DNA of 53,210 nt, from contig PMLV01000212.1 in assembly GCA_003160635.1 (NCBI GenBank), positions 1-53,210 of the forward strand, written 5' to 3'. Below are positions 19,276 to 30,000 of the stretch, one piece after another. A model generated the notes under the pieces. The model searched no databases. It was given only the letters and a program-made list of their open reading frames with translations, and was not told the origin of the DNA. Positions within the stretch are counted from its first letter, which is position 1, and each line of letters starts with the position of its first letter. Source of the DNA: Acidimicrobiaceae bacterium (GTDB lineage: Bacteria; Actinomycetota; Acidimicrobiia; Acidimicrobiales; RAAP-2). The translations under genes and the position numbers were made by a program.

Positions 19276-22200
19276 GGTGCCACGGCGTCTGTGCCGCCCG
19301 AGAGGTCCCCGGCGAACTCGCCATCTTGTGCAGGGTCGGGGTCCTCGACGGTGGGCTGGCTTGGCCCGGCACCAGTTTCTCCGGTGCCGGGGGCAGCCCA
19401 CGGCCGGGGGTGCTCGATGCTCCAGTCCTTTTCATCGATGATCAAATTGATCGTGGGTTCCACCTCGCGCAGCGAGTTGGGAACAGCCCACAGCGGCCAG
19501 TCGCCGACCGTCGGTGTGCTGAGGAGCCCGGCGACGGTGGCCTTGTCCTGGTACCCGAGGGTGGCCCCGCCCCCGGACGCTTTGAGTTGTTCCCGGGCCC
19601 ACTCGTCGAGCCGGTGTTGGAGCTGCGCCCTTACAAAGGTGGCCATTCCGGGCTTGCCCGAGACGTCCTCAGCCCGGGTAGCCAGGCGGTCGATTATCTG
19701 GCTCACGACCGGGTGACCGGTCGTCACGACCGCCTGTGCCCCGTTGTTGGGATTCCAGTCGGCAATCGAATCAAGGTGCTGGCGGAGTAGGGCTACGAAG
19801 ACCGCCGTGAGCCCGCGGTCGAGCGCCCTGATGGCAAAGGGCGTTACCGAAAGAGCCTCGACCTGGCGGTAGAACGTCCCGTGGTAGTACTCGAAGGTCT
19901 CGTAGTGAGAAAAGTCCCGGGGTCGGGCCCAGTTGTAGAGGGTGACGACCAGGCCGGGGCCGGCATCGGTGCGCCCGACGCGCGAAGTGGCCTGGATGTA
20001 CTCGGCGGTCGCTTTCGGCTGACCAACGCACACCATGAGTCCGAGTCGTGCCACGTCGACACCAACCGAGATCATGTTGGTGGCCAACAGCACGTCGATG
20101 GGCCTCGCGCTGTCTTCGGGGGCATCGGGATCGAAGCGCACCGTCAGCTCGTCGAGTCGGCCACCGACCTCGCCCGAGCTGATCCGGCTGGTGAGCTCCC
20201 GCACGATCATGCCCGAGCGCCTGGCCAGCCCGCGCTTGTCGGCATTGCGTAGGCGGGAGCGGACGTCATCGTCGACCAGGCGCTTGGCGCCGCCAAGCTC
20301 GCGCAGAGCACTGAAGTAGGCGACCATGGTCATCCACGGGTCGGCAGCCGCGCCCCAGCGCTCGTAGAGCACCTGAGCGGAGGCCAGCACCGTCGTGAAC
20401 ACGCGGGTCTCGACTGATGCCATCCGTTGGCCCGGGGCGCAAATCCCGAGGTAGAGCCGACCCGAGGCGCCGGTGACTCCCTCTGCGCCGCTGTCAGCGC
20501 CCACCGCACGCTGGCGGGCGAAGAAGCTGTCCTCTACATCGAGCACTGGCGGGGGGAAGACCGAAAGCCCTCGCCAGAAGAGGGCGTGGACCTGCTGGGC
20601 TGCCCGGCGCACGGTGGCCGTCGAGGCGATGACCTTGGGGCGCACTGTCGTCCCTTCCACCTCCCAACTAGCAAGCTCATCGATCACCGATTCGTAGAGG
20701 CCGACCAAGGTGCCGAGTGGTCCGGCCAGCAAGTGCAGCTCGTCTTGGATGATGAGATCAGGCGGACGCAGGGGGTCGCAGTCGAGCGTCTCGGCTCTGG
20801 GGAGTTGTGCCGTCTTGTGATGCTTGTCGGCCTCGGTCCGATCCGACGTGACGTCGAGCTCAGCCGAGCGGTATCCGTGGCGTTCGCAGCGCCTCGCCAC
20901 CCGCCCGAAGAGCAGGTGCAACGGCCCCTTGAGGGGCAACTGGGCCCACTTGTCAGCGGTCGAGATCAAGAGTGCCGGCAAGAGGCGGTAGATCTCCTCG
21001 TCGACTGTGACAACCGGGAGCCCCTCTTTGTTTGACGCACCCTCGGTGAAGGCGCACTGCCCTAAGGGATCTCCGCAGAACACCAGCGTCCGCCAGCGGT
21101 CGGGGTCGTAGCGAGCGTCGGCCCCCGCGTCGAGGCGGCGCCCACACCACGGACAGCCCGAGAGAACGACGGGCTGGGACCCACGCACCCGCTTTCCCGA
21201 ACGCTGCTCCTCGAGAGCTGCCTGTGACTCCTTGCCCCGGTTGGGGGTGAGGGACGAGCCGACCCACAAACCGATGCGAAACGGCGTGTCGCCCCATCGC
21301 TGGTCCTTTGCCACTTTGGTCCGACGAATCACTTCGCAGGCGCAGATGAGAGCCGAGGCACGCGAGAACTGGTCGCTGGTCAGCAGGCGCAACGTGTAGC
21401 GCATGAGGACAGCTACCCCCTCCGGGCCGTGCCCATCCACCGTCTCTTGGAGGCGCCGGATGGCGAGGGTGAAGGCGGTGAGGCCGAGGTAGGCCTCGGT
21501 CTTCCCACCACCAGTCGGGAAGAAGAGGAGGTCGACCAGGCCACTGCCGTGCAGGCGCTCTGGATGGTTGGGATCGGTCAGCGCCGGAACGTTCAAGAGA
21601 ATGAAGGCGAGCTGAAACGGGCGCCATGACCGGTTCGCCGGAACATCGGTATCAGAGAGAGCGGCGTCCAGGTCGAAGACCTGGTCGTCGTCTCCATCGC
21701 CGGACGGCCTCAGAGCGGTCGCCACTGTGCGGATGCGTTGCTGCCACATCGCGTCGTTGGCAAAGGAGAAGGCCTCAGCCGCATCTGCGTCGTGGGCGAG
21801 TACGTCGATGCCGGCCCGGATCCGTGCCGCGGCCTGGCGGGCTGTGACGAGGGCGACCTCGATCGCCGCCTCGTGTCCACCGAGACGTGCGTCAGGATCC
21901 CCGGGCCTTGTGGCCTGCTTGTCGATCCAAGCCTCGTAGGCATCGACCAGCGGCTCGAGGGCAGCTCGCAGGCCGCTCTGGGGGGTCTTGGCGAGCGTGG
22001 CCATGTCGAAGACGGCACCCAAGAGCATCGGCTCCTCTTCGGCGGTTGGGGCTTCGGTGCGCGGCACCTCGAAGGACGGGATGACCCGAGTTTCGAGGCG
22101 CCGAGCACGGGTGGGGTTGCGCAGCCCCTGGGCGTCGGTGGCCATGACCGCGTGCACGGAAGTGCCGTGGCCGGTGGTGAACTCGATGTGGTTGCGGTAC

Positions 22201-23015
22201 TGCAGGTCCAACAGCGCCACTTCATCCTCGGAGTCGAAGCTCCCGACGGTGCCGTGCTCGGAGAGCGCGACGTCTCGCCCGACGAAGGCGGGGACGGCGC
22301 TGTCGCCCCCAGGGGCTGCGAGCGTGAATCTGGCCTGGAAGAGCCACCGCTCGTCAGAGTTGGTTGCTGCCTTCTCCAGCTCGTTCACCAAAAAGGCGCT
22401 GACCAAGGAGAAGCCCTCGCGCTTGGAGACCCGCCCGCGCACAACGACGCTCGGATGATCGTCGGCGACCGGGAGTGGCCCGAAGACGCCTTCGGTGAGC
22501 GGAATGACCACTTCACCTTCCATCGGGTAGCGCTGCCACACGCGGCCCGGTCCGGCCGGTGTGGCAGCTAGCGGCGCCTCGGGCTCGCCGCCGAGTTCCT
22601 CGGGCTCGCGCACCTCTTTTACGTACTGGCCCCAGGAAGCGGTGAGCACCAGCTCGGAGACTTCGGGAATGACGACACAGGAGAGGCCGATCGAAGAGGG
22701 GAAGATCGACGATTGTGCCGCTGCCTGGTCAGTGTCGGGTACCTCCCCGGGCAGATCGGGGGCAACGTCGCCCTCAACGACCGCCTCGACGTTGCGCTCG
22801 GGGTCAATGCCGATGGAACCCTTTGGAGCGAGAGCTCCCACCAGATATCGGTCGCGCACCTGCCCACGGCCTGGCAGCACCTCGTCCTCTCCTCCCACCG
22901 GGCCGAGCAGGTCGGCCACGATCATGCGCTGGAGCTCGGCGCGCAGCTCGCTCGGTGCGGGCGGCGCCCCGGCTGATGCCACTGGGTCATCGCTCGCGAT
23001 TGTGTCGATGCTCAT
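19272..23015 (-). CDS. drmA: DISARM helicase DrmA
   Basis: Superfamily 2 helicase of 1247 residues. Walker A is FFPTGGGKTEAYLGL (about residue 500), the DEAD-type box is IIQDELHLLAG (about 755), and motifs V-VI are TNMISVGVDV and QATSRVGR (about 975-1010). The N-terminal 450 residues form the extension typical of DrmA. With DrmB it loads on incoming unmethylated DNA and blocks phage replication. Both ends overlap neighbours by four bases (ATGA with drmB, ATGA with drmMI). Length and motif order fit the family. Confidence 0.95.
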   Translation of the reverse strand: MSIDTIASDDPVASAGAPPAPSELRAELQRMIVADLLGPVGGEDEVLPGRGQVRDRYLVGALAPKGSIGIDPERNVEAVVEGDVAPDLPGEVPDTDQAAAQSSIFPSSIGLSCVVIPEVSELVLTASWGQYVKEVREPEELGGEPEAPLAATPAGPGRVWQRYPMEGEVVIPLTEGVFGPLPVADDHPSVVVRGRVSKREGFSLVSAFLVNELEKAATNSDERWLFQARFTLAAPGGDSAVPAFVGRDVALSEHGTVGSFDSEDEVALLDLQYRNHIEFTTGHGTSVHAVMATDAQGLRNPTRARRLETRVIPSFEVPRTEAPTAEEEPMLLGAVFDMATLAKTPQSGLRAALEPLVDAYEAWIDKQATRPGDPDARLGGHEAAIEVALVTARQAAARIRAGIDVLAHDADAAEAFSFANDAMWQQRIRTVATALRPSGDGDDDQVFDLDAALSDTDVPANRSWRPFQLAFILLNVPALTDPNHPERLHGSGLVDLLFFPTGGGKTEAYLGLTAFTLAIRRLQETVDGHGPEGVAVLMRYTLRLLTSDQFSRASALICACEVIRRTKVAKDQRWGDTPFRIGLWVGSSLTPNRGKESQAALEEQRSGKRVRGSQPVVLSGCPWCGRRLDAGADARYDPDRWRTLVFCGDPLGQCAFTEGASNKEGLPVVTVDEEIYRLLPALLISTADKWAQLPLKGPLHLLFGRVARRCERHGYRSAELDVTSDRTEADKHHKTAQLPRAETLDCDPLRPPDLIIQDELHLLAGPLGTLVGLYESVIDELASWEVEGTTVRPKVIASTATVRRAAQQVHALFWRGLSVFPPPVLDVEDSFFARQRAVGADSGAEGVTGASGRLYLGICAPGQRMASVETRVFTTVLASAQVLYERWGAAADPWMTMVAYFSALRELGGAKRLVDDDVRSRLRNADKRGLARRSGMIVRELTSRISSGEVGGRLDELTVRFDPDAPEDSARPIDVLLATNMISVGVDVARLGLMVCVGQPKATAEYIQATSRVGRTDAGPGLVVTLYNWARPRDFSHYETFEYYHGTFYRQVEALSVTPFAIRALDRGLTAVFVALLRQHLDSIADWNPNNGAQAVVTTGHPVVSQIIDRLATRAEDVSGKPGMATFVRAQLQHRLDEWAREQLKASGGGATLGYQDKATVAGLLSTPTVGDWPLWAVPNSLREVEPTINLIIDEKDWSIEHPRPWAAPGTGETGAGPSQPTVEDPDPAQDGEFAGDLSGGTDAVAP

Positions 23016-26000
23016 TCTCCATCTCCTGACGAGTCAGATGAGAAGAGAGGGTCGAACAGCGTGAGCTCGACGTCGGCACCCGAATCACTCGTTGCCTTGG
23101 CTTTGCGGGCCACCCTCTTCGTATTGGCCGGCACGGCCCCTGCGAGCTCTGCGACGTGGCGCTCGTGGTTCAACTCGAGTAAGCGATCGAGGACTTCGGT
23201 CCGGGCCGCTGGGCCAATCGTGTAGCGAGTCCCTTGGGGAGTGTCGTGGAACCCGTGGTCGAGTTGGAGATCGCCCCAGCCGTAGGCGCCGCTCACCGCC
23301 AGGTCGAGCAAGACGTGGAGCTCTCGCAGCTGCACAATATCTGGGTCGTCGTCCGTGGGGTCGTGGACTCGGTTGTAGGTCTTGGTCAGCCCCCAGCCGT
23401 TGCGGAGCATCAACGGTACCCGGAAGACATCTAGCGCCTCGCCAGCTGCCTCAAGGGCAGGGTTGTTCAGAGGTTGTGGGAAGGTTTCGAAGCAGTCCGT
23501 CGGAATGTATCGAAGGTCGGTACGCATGGTGGCCGAATAACGCAGGGTCCACCAATAGTGAAAGGCACTTGCGATTAGTCCGAAATGAGCGCTGTCGTCG
23601 TATGAAAATACGACCAGCATGTGGGATAGCACCTGACCGGTGGTAACAAACACGGGCTGGAGGGTCTTACTTGTCTGAGCGATAACAAGAACGCGATCCA
23701 GTCCCGCTATGGCGGCGTACATCTCAGTACGCTTGTCTCCGTAGTGCCACCAGTACTTCCTATGTGCCTGTCGGTTGACCTTGTCTCGTAGAGGCTTTAC
23801 TCGCTCTCGCACAATCTGCAGGCAGTCTGGATACTCTTCAGCGCGTTCAAGTGGCCAATCGAAGAAGTTGATCACCCACCTGCTGGGCGAGCAGTCCGGT
23901 CGAGAGTTCAAGTCCTCGCCATTGAGGTAGGGGAACACGACGTCAGCGTTCCGTTGGTCCCGCTGAAGGAGATCATTGGCCTCTTGTGGGTCGAGGACGA
24001 ACCCAATCCCGTTGACAAACGAACCAATGAACGACCGTTTGCCAATCCCAGCCAATCGATAAGGCTGACCCAGTGTCCGACCACCGACTTCGAGAGCCGA
24101 CGTGATTGTTTCGACCGACGCATTTTCCAAGGTTCTGGGTCCGTTCCAGTTCCCATGACGGAGCCACACTTGTGCGATCTCAAGGGTGGCGCTCCCCGGC
24201 CATGGGCGGCTCTTGACCGCACGGCTGATAATCCAGCCATTGGCGGTCAACGAGTCGAGGCCGACCTCGCGAGTGTCTCCCTGTGCGATTGTGTTGGTAG
24301 CGAGGAACCCGATTCCCCCGTCCTTACAAACGAGATCAGCGGCTCGCAAGAAGAAGTAGGTCACGAGATCGGCGTTGCCCTTGGCGCCGTCGGCGATCCA
24401 CTTGACAAGTAGTTCTCGATAGTCGATCCCGTTTGAGCCGCTGATTCGCTTGCCACCGAGGAATGGGGGATTCCCGACCATGGCGTCGAACCCTGAGGTC
24501 GGCCGACTGACAAAGACCTCCGGGAAGGCCAGCGGCCAGTGCAGGCAGCGGCGGTGCGGGGCGGCGTCGGGGCGCCCCTCGTTGAGCCACGCGTCAGCTT
24601 GTGCGGAAAGCTCGGAATGTGCCTCGCGTCTCGTTTCATCATCGCCGTGTAGAAGGTCGCTGACCCTGCCCGCCACGCTGGCCAGGCGCGCGTCGAGGTC
24701 CCGTTTCGACTGACCGGCCGTCGACAGCGCCGCTCCAATCACCAAGTCGGCAATCGTCTCGACCGACTGCAAGGCTTGGACAGCCTGCGTGAAAAGGCGC
24801 TCCTTCTCCTCGGCGTCGCGCACGGTGATCAGAGGAACCGCCTCGAGGCGCTGGCGCAGCTCGAGGGCCTCCTTCACCAGCGGCTCCAGGTTGCCGGCGA
24901 AGTTGAGGGGGGCCACGGCCTGATACGGGTCGATGTGGAATCGGGCCACCTGGTCGAAGCTCGTGATGCCGAGCAACGAGTCCCCAGACCGGAAGGCATG
25001 GTCGAGGAAGCTGAACGGGCGCTCCTTGGCCATGGTCACCAGCCACAGCGAGAGCTTCGCCATCTCGGTAGCCATCGGGTCGCGGTCCACACCGAAGAGG
25101 CAGCGCTCGGCGACGGCCCGGCGCGCCGCGATGCGCACATCGTCGACGTCGTCAAGTGGGCTCGCTCCGGCCACGGCCGGGGTGGTGCCTTCGGCGGCCC
25201 ACGCCTCGACCAGGCGGTCACCCAGGTAGCGGCATGCCGCGGTGATGATCGCTCCCGAGCCAATGGCCGGATCGCAGACCTTGAGGGCGAGGATCTCGGC
25301 GACCGACTTGAGTTTCCACTCCTCTGGCGGGGCGCCCTCGGCCGGCCCCGGGCTGTAGACGAGAGGCTCGAGGGCATAGCGGGCCACCTCCTCGGCCAAC
25401 TCCTTGGGCGTGTACTCGGTCCCGGTGTCGCGGCGGTGCGAGACCTCGGTCACGTAGATCGACCCGGCCAAGAGGACCAGAGGGAGCCCCCGCAGGTCGT
25501 CGCGCAGCAGCCAGGCGAATCGCTGCAACCGGGCCAGAAGACCGTCGTCGTTGTCACACGCGGCGCGCAGCACGGCGCGGCGCGCATCGTCGAGTGGCTT
25601 GGCCAGCGCGGCCTCGATCTGCTTTTCGCTTCGCTTGGTCACCTCCACCAGCCAGGTCACGAACGCGCGTTGGCCTTTGGCCTCCTGGGCCACGAGTTCG
25701 GCCATGGCGACTTCGGGCTCGTCGCCGGGCCGGCCGATCAGGCCGAGCGTCACCCCTTCGGTGCGGCTGGCTGAGTGGTCGAGCAGGCCCTCGTAGACGT
25801 GGCCGATCTGTTCGACGTCGAGGCTCCGGAACGACAGGCGTCGGGCCTCGGTGACTCCGCCCTCTGTGATCTTGAGGACCTGGAGGGCGTCGAGGATACC
25901 GAGCACGGTGCGGTCATCAACCGGGATGGGTCGAGTGCCCTCGACGTGGCCCTCGCCCGGGCGTCTGCCTTCGAGGAACGGGTAGCGGTCCGGATCGAAG

Positions 26001-27079
26001 AGCCGACCACCGTAGGGAGGGAGACGAAGCTCGTCGTGGGAGAGCCCCCCGTGGACGGCCCGGAAGCTGGCCAGCAGGCGCGGCCAGGCGCTGGAAGTGT
26101 GCTCGAGGCTCTCCTCGTTCCCGATGGCGTCCGCTGTGTCGCGCAGTGCCTGGCGCAGCGTCGACACCGCGTAGGAGTCGTCGTAGAGCGCCTCACCGAG
26201 TGGTAACAGGCGGCGCTCCTCGGCGTAGAGGAGGAAGACGAGGCGCATCATCACCGTGCAGGCCGCCTCGTAGACGAGGTGCGGGTCGAGGCCGGTGAGC
26301 GCGGCGCCACCGAGCTCACGGTTGGCCCGGGAGAAGGCGCCGACCAGGAGCTCGACCGCTGCGCGCACCTGGCGCCCGAGCTGCCAGGTGACTTCGGCCT
26401 GGGCCGAGGCGGACTCGGCGATCAGGGCCTCGAGCTGGTCCTCGGGAGCCACTGCGAAGAAGCGCTTGGAACCGAGCACCGAGACGAAGGCGTCCAGTTG
26501 GGTGTGCTCGGCCGCCTCGGTGAAGACGCCGGCCACCCACGTCGCCCGGCCGATCGCTCCCTGCCGGGGTGCGTAGACGACGCAGAACCGGTCACCGTCG
26601 GTCACCAAACCGAGGGTCACGCCGGCGTGGCGCAGGTGTGTGGCCATCCGGTCGACCGGGCTGGCCGCCCACTGTTCCCCGGCCACATGGGCCGCGAGAT
26701 CGGTACCAGCTGGCCAGATCGTCGCCAACAAGCGGGCGGTGGGTTCCTCGGAAGGAGAGACGATGGCGAAGTCGGCTCGCAAGGTGGCACCGTGCTCGGC
26801 GAGGAAGACGTCGAGGGCCTCAGGCACGGCTGGGCCTTCGAGAACGGCGGGCCCGAAGGAAAGGAGGCGCCGGAGCACCCAGCCCACGAACTCTTGGCAC
26901 TCGTCGTCACCGGTACCCAGCTCCTCGTAGCGTTCGCGCAGGTCCACCCGCAGCCGAGCCGGTGTGCGGTCGGGCCCCCCGGGCCAGACCCGGCGGATCA
27001 CCGGCAGGGTGAGGAACGGCCCGACCGGGTCGACCAGGCTCAGCCAGTCAGCGTGGCGGGCGGTCGTCCTGGTGCTCAC
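23012..27079 (-). CDS. drmMI: DISARM class 1 DNA adenine methyltransferase DrmMI
   Basis: Large N6-adenine methyltransferase of 1355 residues that would mark host DNA as self. The SAM-binding motif is VCDPAIGSGAI (about residue 600) and the catalytic motif is NPPF in MVGNPPFLGGKR (about 868). Between them lies FGVDRDPMATEMAKLSLWL, typical of type I/IIG-like methylases. The long N-terminal and C-terminal segments probably carry target recognition. An adenine methylase of this kind defines class 1 DISARM, in contrast to the cytosine methylase of class 2. The start is GTG at 27079, overlapping the drmD stop. Confidence 0.94.
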   Translation of the reverse strand: MSTRTTARHADWLSLVDPVGPFLTLPVIRRVWPGGPDRTPARLRVDLRERYEELGTGDDECQEFVGWVLRRLLSFGPAVLEGPAVPEALDVFLAEHGATLRADFAIVSPSEEPTARLLATIWPAGTDLAAHVAGEQWAASPVDRMATHLRHAGVTLGLVTDGDRFCVVYAPRQGAIGRATWVAGVFTEAAEHTQLDAFVSVLGSKRFFAVAPEDQLEALIAESASAQAEVTWQLGRQVRAAVELLVGAFSRANRELGGAALTGLDPHLVYEAACTVMMRLVFLLYAEERRLLPLGEALYDDSYAVSTLRQALRDTADAIGNEESLEHTSSAWPRLLASFRAVHGGLSHDELRLPPYGGRLFDPDRYPFLEGRRPGEGHVEGTRPIPVDDRTVLGILDALQVLKITEGGVTEARRLSFRSLDVEQIGHVYEGLLDHSASRTEGVTLGLIGRPGDEPEVAMAELVAQEAKGQRAFVTWLVEVTKRSEKQIEAALAKPLDDARRAVLRAACDNDDGLLARLQRFAWLLRDDLRGLPLVLLAGSIYVTEVSHRRDTGTEYTPKELAEEVARYALEPLVYSPGPAEGAPPEEWKLKSVAEILALKVCDPAIGSGAIITAACRYLGDRLVEAWAAEGTTPAVAGASPLDDVDDVRIAARRAVAERCLFGVDRDPMATEMAKLSLWLVTMAKERPFSFLDHAFRSGDSLLGITSFDQVARFHIDPYQAVAPLNFAGNLEPLVKEALELRQRLEAVPLITVRDAEEKERLFTQAVQALQSVETIADLVIGAALSTAGQSKRDLDARLASVAGRVSDLLHGDDETRREAHSELSAQADAWLNEGRPDAAPHRRCLHWPLAFPEVFVSRPTSGFDAMVGNPPFLGGKRISGSNGIDYRELLVKWIADGAKGNADLVTYFFLRAADLVCKDGGIGFLATNTIAQGDTREVGLDSLTANGWIISRAVKSRPWPGSATLEIAQVWLRHGNWNGPRTLENASVETITSALEVGGRTLGQPYRLAGIGKRSFIGSFVNGIGFVLDPQEANDLLQRDQRNADVVFPYLNGEDLNSRPDCSPSRWVINFFDWPLERAEEYPDCLQIVRERVKPLRDKVNRQAHRKYWWHYGDKRTEMYAAIAGLDRVLVIAQTSKTLQPVFVTTGQVLSHMLVVFSYDDSAHFGLIASAFHYWWTLRYSATMRTDLRYIPTDCFETFPQPLNNPALEAAGEALDVFRVPLMLRNGWGLTKTYNRVHDPTDDDPDIVQLRELHVLLDLAVSGAYGWGDLQLDHGFHDTPQGTRYTIGPAARTEVLDRLLELNHERHVAELAGAVPANTKRVARKAKATSDSGADVELTLFDPLFSSDSSGDGE

Positions 27080-30000
27080 GGTGCCTCCTGCGTGGCGGAC
27101 GCAGACAACGCGGCGCCCAGCGTGTCGGTGAGCCCGATCTCACAGAGCCGGCGCGGGACGAGGAAAGTGATGGCCGCCGGGAAGACCCGCTCGCTCGCCT
27201 CCTCATAGCGACCTCGGATGGCCCCCTCTTCAGCGTCGGCTTCGGCCGGGATGGCGTCAACCCGGGCCCGCAGCGCAGCGACGTCGCGGACGAACTGCTC
27301 GCGCTCGTTCTCGGCGAACCCGAAGGTGAGCTGCTCGGGCTGCTCGAGCTCTTCGAGCTGGGCCAGGATCCCGGCGCGCAAGTCACCCAGCACGGCGCGC
27401 ATGGTCTTGACCTCGTCTTCGACCTTGTTCGCCAGCAGCCGGACCAGGCTGTCAGCGCGGTCGTTGGCCCGCGTGAGGAGCGCGAGGCGCACCGGGTCCT
27501 CGAAAGTCGGCCAGGAGCTGGCCAAGGCTTCTCTTATGTGAGGCGGCGGCAGCTCATCGCTGGCGGCATCGAGCACCCTGGCCAGTTCGGACACGCCGTA
27601 GCCCTCCCGGCTGAACCGGCCCCGAGAGATGCGACCTCCCGCGGCAATGACCTCCTCGTGCAGCCGGTGGCCGCCTCGACCGGTGATGACGAGCCGGGCG
27701 TGGATGGCGATGACCAACTCGGCGAGCGCCTTGTCGGGCACCACCCGGGCAGTGACCCGGGAGAGGCCGGCCTCATCGCTCGACCAGATCCGCCCGCGCA
27801 GAAGTCGCATGGCCTGGGTCACCAACGGGTGGCCCAGATGCGCGAGCACGACATCGTCGGCACCATCGGCTGCGACGCCGTGGTCGAAGGTGATGGGGCG
27901 GATCTTCTCGGGCTCGAGCTTGTCAGGGAGGTCCAAGACGGTGCGGGCCCAGCTCCCCGACAACTGGCCGACCGTGAATACAGGACCATCAGGCCGGCGG
28001 TCTTTCGCCCCACGCTCGAGCGTGGCTGGGGTGAGGGCCGGCTGGCGGGCCAGCTCAAGCCCGACTTCGACCACGCGCTGCACTGCGGCCGGTGACATGC
28101 CGAGCTCGACCCGCGTCTCTTGGAGGCGCTGGGTCAGCCGGTACACCTCCTCGCGCAAGTTGCGCTCCACCTTGAGCACGCCCGCCGCCGCGCTACGGCG
28201 GGGGTCGGGCTGCACATCGACCGAGGCCCGGGTGTCGCCCAGCATGCGGCGCTCGACGGCGTCGGCCAACAACGGTCCGACGTTGCCCAGGTCCTCCCGG
28301 GCGGCGTTGAGCTTGTAGGCGAGGCGGCTCAGGAACCCCAGATCGTCTTCGAGGCTCCCGGGGGGCGCATCCCTCCAGCCAGCCCCGATGAAGTGGTAGA
28401 TGAGCACTTCGGGCGAGGGCTGGAGGTGGCGATCGACCCGTCCAGCCCGTTGCTCCATTTTCGCCGGGTTGAACGGGGTCTCGATGTGCACGACACGATG
28501 ACAGTGCAGTTGGAGGTCGATCCCTTCCGACGCGGCATCGGTGGCGAGGAGCACCCGCAGCGGGCGCCGGCTCGGGTCGGCTTGGAACTCGGCCTTGATG
28601 CGCTCCCGGGCCACCTCGTCCATGCCGCCGTAGAGGAGCGCCACCCTGTCGGTGAGCTCGCCCTGGGGCAGATGGTCGGCCAGCAGCTGGTGGAGGTAGA
28701 GCTGGGTGTCGCGGTACTCGGTGAAGAAGATGACCCGCTCGTCGTTCCACTCCCGTGCTCCGTCGGCGCCGACCGGCCGGCATGTGTCATCGATGAAGTC
28801 GAGGATGCGCTGAGCCTTGGTGTCCGCCTTGACCCGCCACTCCTCGGCCCATCGAGCCATCTGTTCGAGGAGCTCTTCCTGCCTGGCATCGATGGAGCCG
28901 CTCGCTTCGGCCGCGGCAGCGAGAGCCTCTTCGACCGCGTCCTCATACTCGTCGTCGTCGGCCACATCGTCGTCTAGGCGGTCAAAGGTCGCCTGGAGCG
29001 CCCGTGCATCGCCCTTCTCCTGACGCTGAGCCTCCAGAGTCCGGCGGTGGACCTCGAGGGTGCCGGCGAAGGAGGCGGGCGAGGAGAAGAGGCGTTTCTT
29101 CAAGAGCAGCGTCACGAAGGCCGAGGCCATCTGCGCCCGCTTGTTCCCTTGTCCCGAGGAGACCCGCAGGGCCGAGTACTCCTTCAAGAGACGGTGCACC
29201 TGGCGCTCGTGCTCTGGGTAGGCAATCTCGAGCTCTTCGATTACTCGCTCGGCGAAGCGCGGGGTGCCGTCGGCGTTGGCGAGATCGGGGTCCGCTCGCA
29301 ACTCTGACTTGAGCCTCCTCACCATGGCCCGCCTGAGCGAGGCCTCCGACGGTTGGACCCCCCGGGCGAAGCGCTGAGGATCGAGCAGTTCCAACAGGGC
29401 CGTCCAGGATTCCGTGTAGCCGTTGTGCGGAGTGGCCGAGAGGTAGAGGTGGTGCTCGAAGTGCGGGGCGATCTCCCTGATGGCCTTGGTGCGCTGGGAG
29501 TCCGTGGCGTACTTGCCCCCGCCGGCCGGGGCCACGTTGTGGACCTCGTCGATGAGAAGGATGTCGAACTCGCGGGGATACGAAGGAGTGGGCGGGAGCA
29601 CTTCACGCAGGAGCGACATCGCCCGGGGCCTCTTCAACCAGTCCATGGAGACGATGAGGCGGGGGAAGTGCCGCCATGGGTTGGCGGCCAAGCCCCGCTC
29701 TCGGCGCAGACGCCGGATCAGCTCGGCATCGACGATGCGGAACTCCAGGCCGAACTTCTCGGCCATCTCGCTCTTCCACTTGAGGCAGAGGCTGGCCGGG
29801 CAGACGATGATCACGCTGCGGGCCCGGTGGCGCAGGATCATCTCTTGGACGACGAGGCCGGCCTCGATCGTCTTACCCAGCCCCACGTCGTCGAAAATCC
29901 CCAGGTTGACGCGCGGCATCGAGAGGGCCCGCACGACGGGGTCGAGCTGGTAGGTCTCGATGGTGATCCCAGAGCGGAACGGGGCCTGGAGAGCCTGGGA

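Noticed and set aside
19276..19401. Upstream extension of drmB by 42 codons
   Set aside because: The extension lies wholly inside drmA and is Arg/Cys-rich without conservation features; the ATG at 19275 overlaps the drmA stop exactly as at the other junctions.
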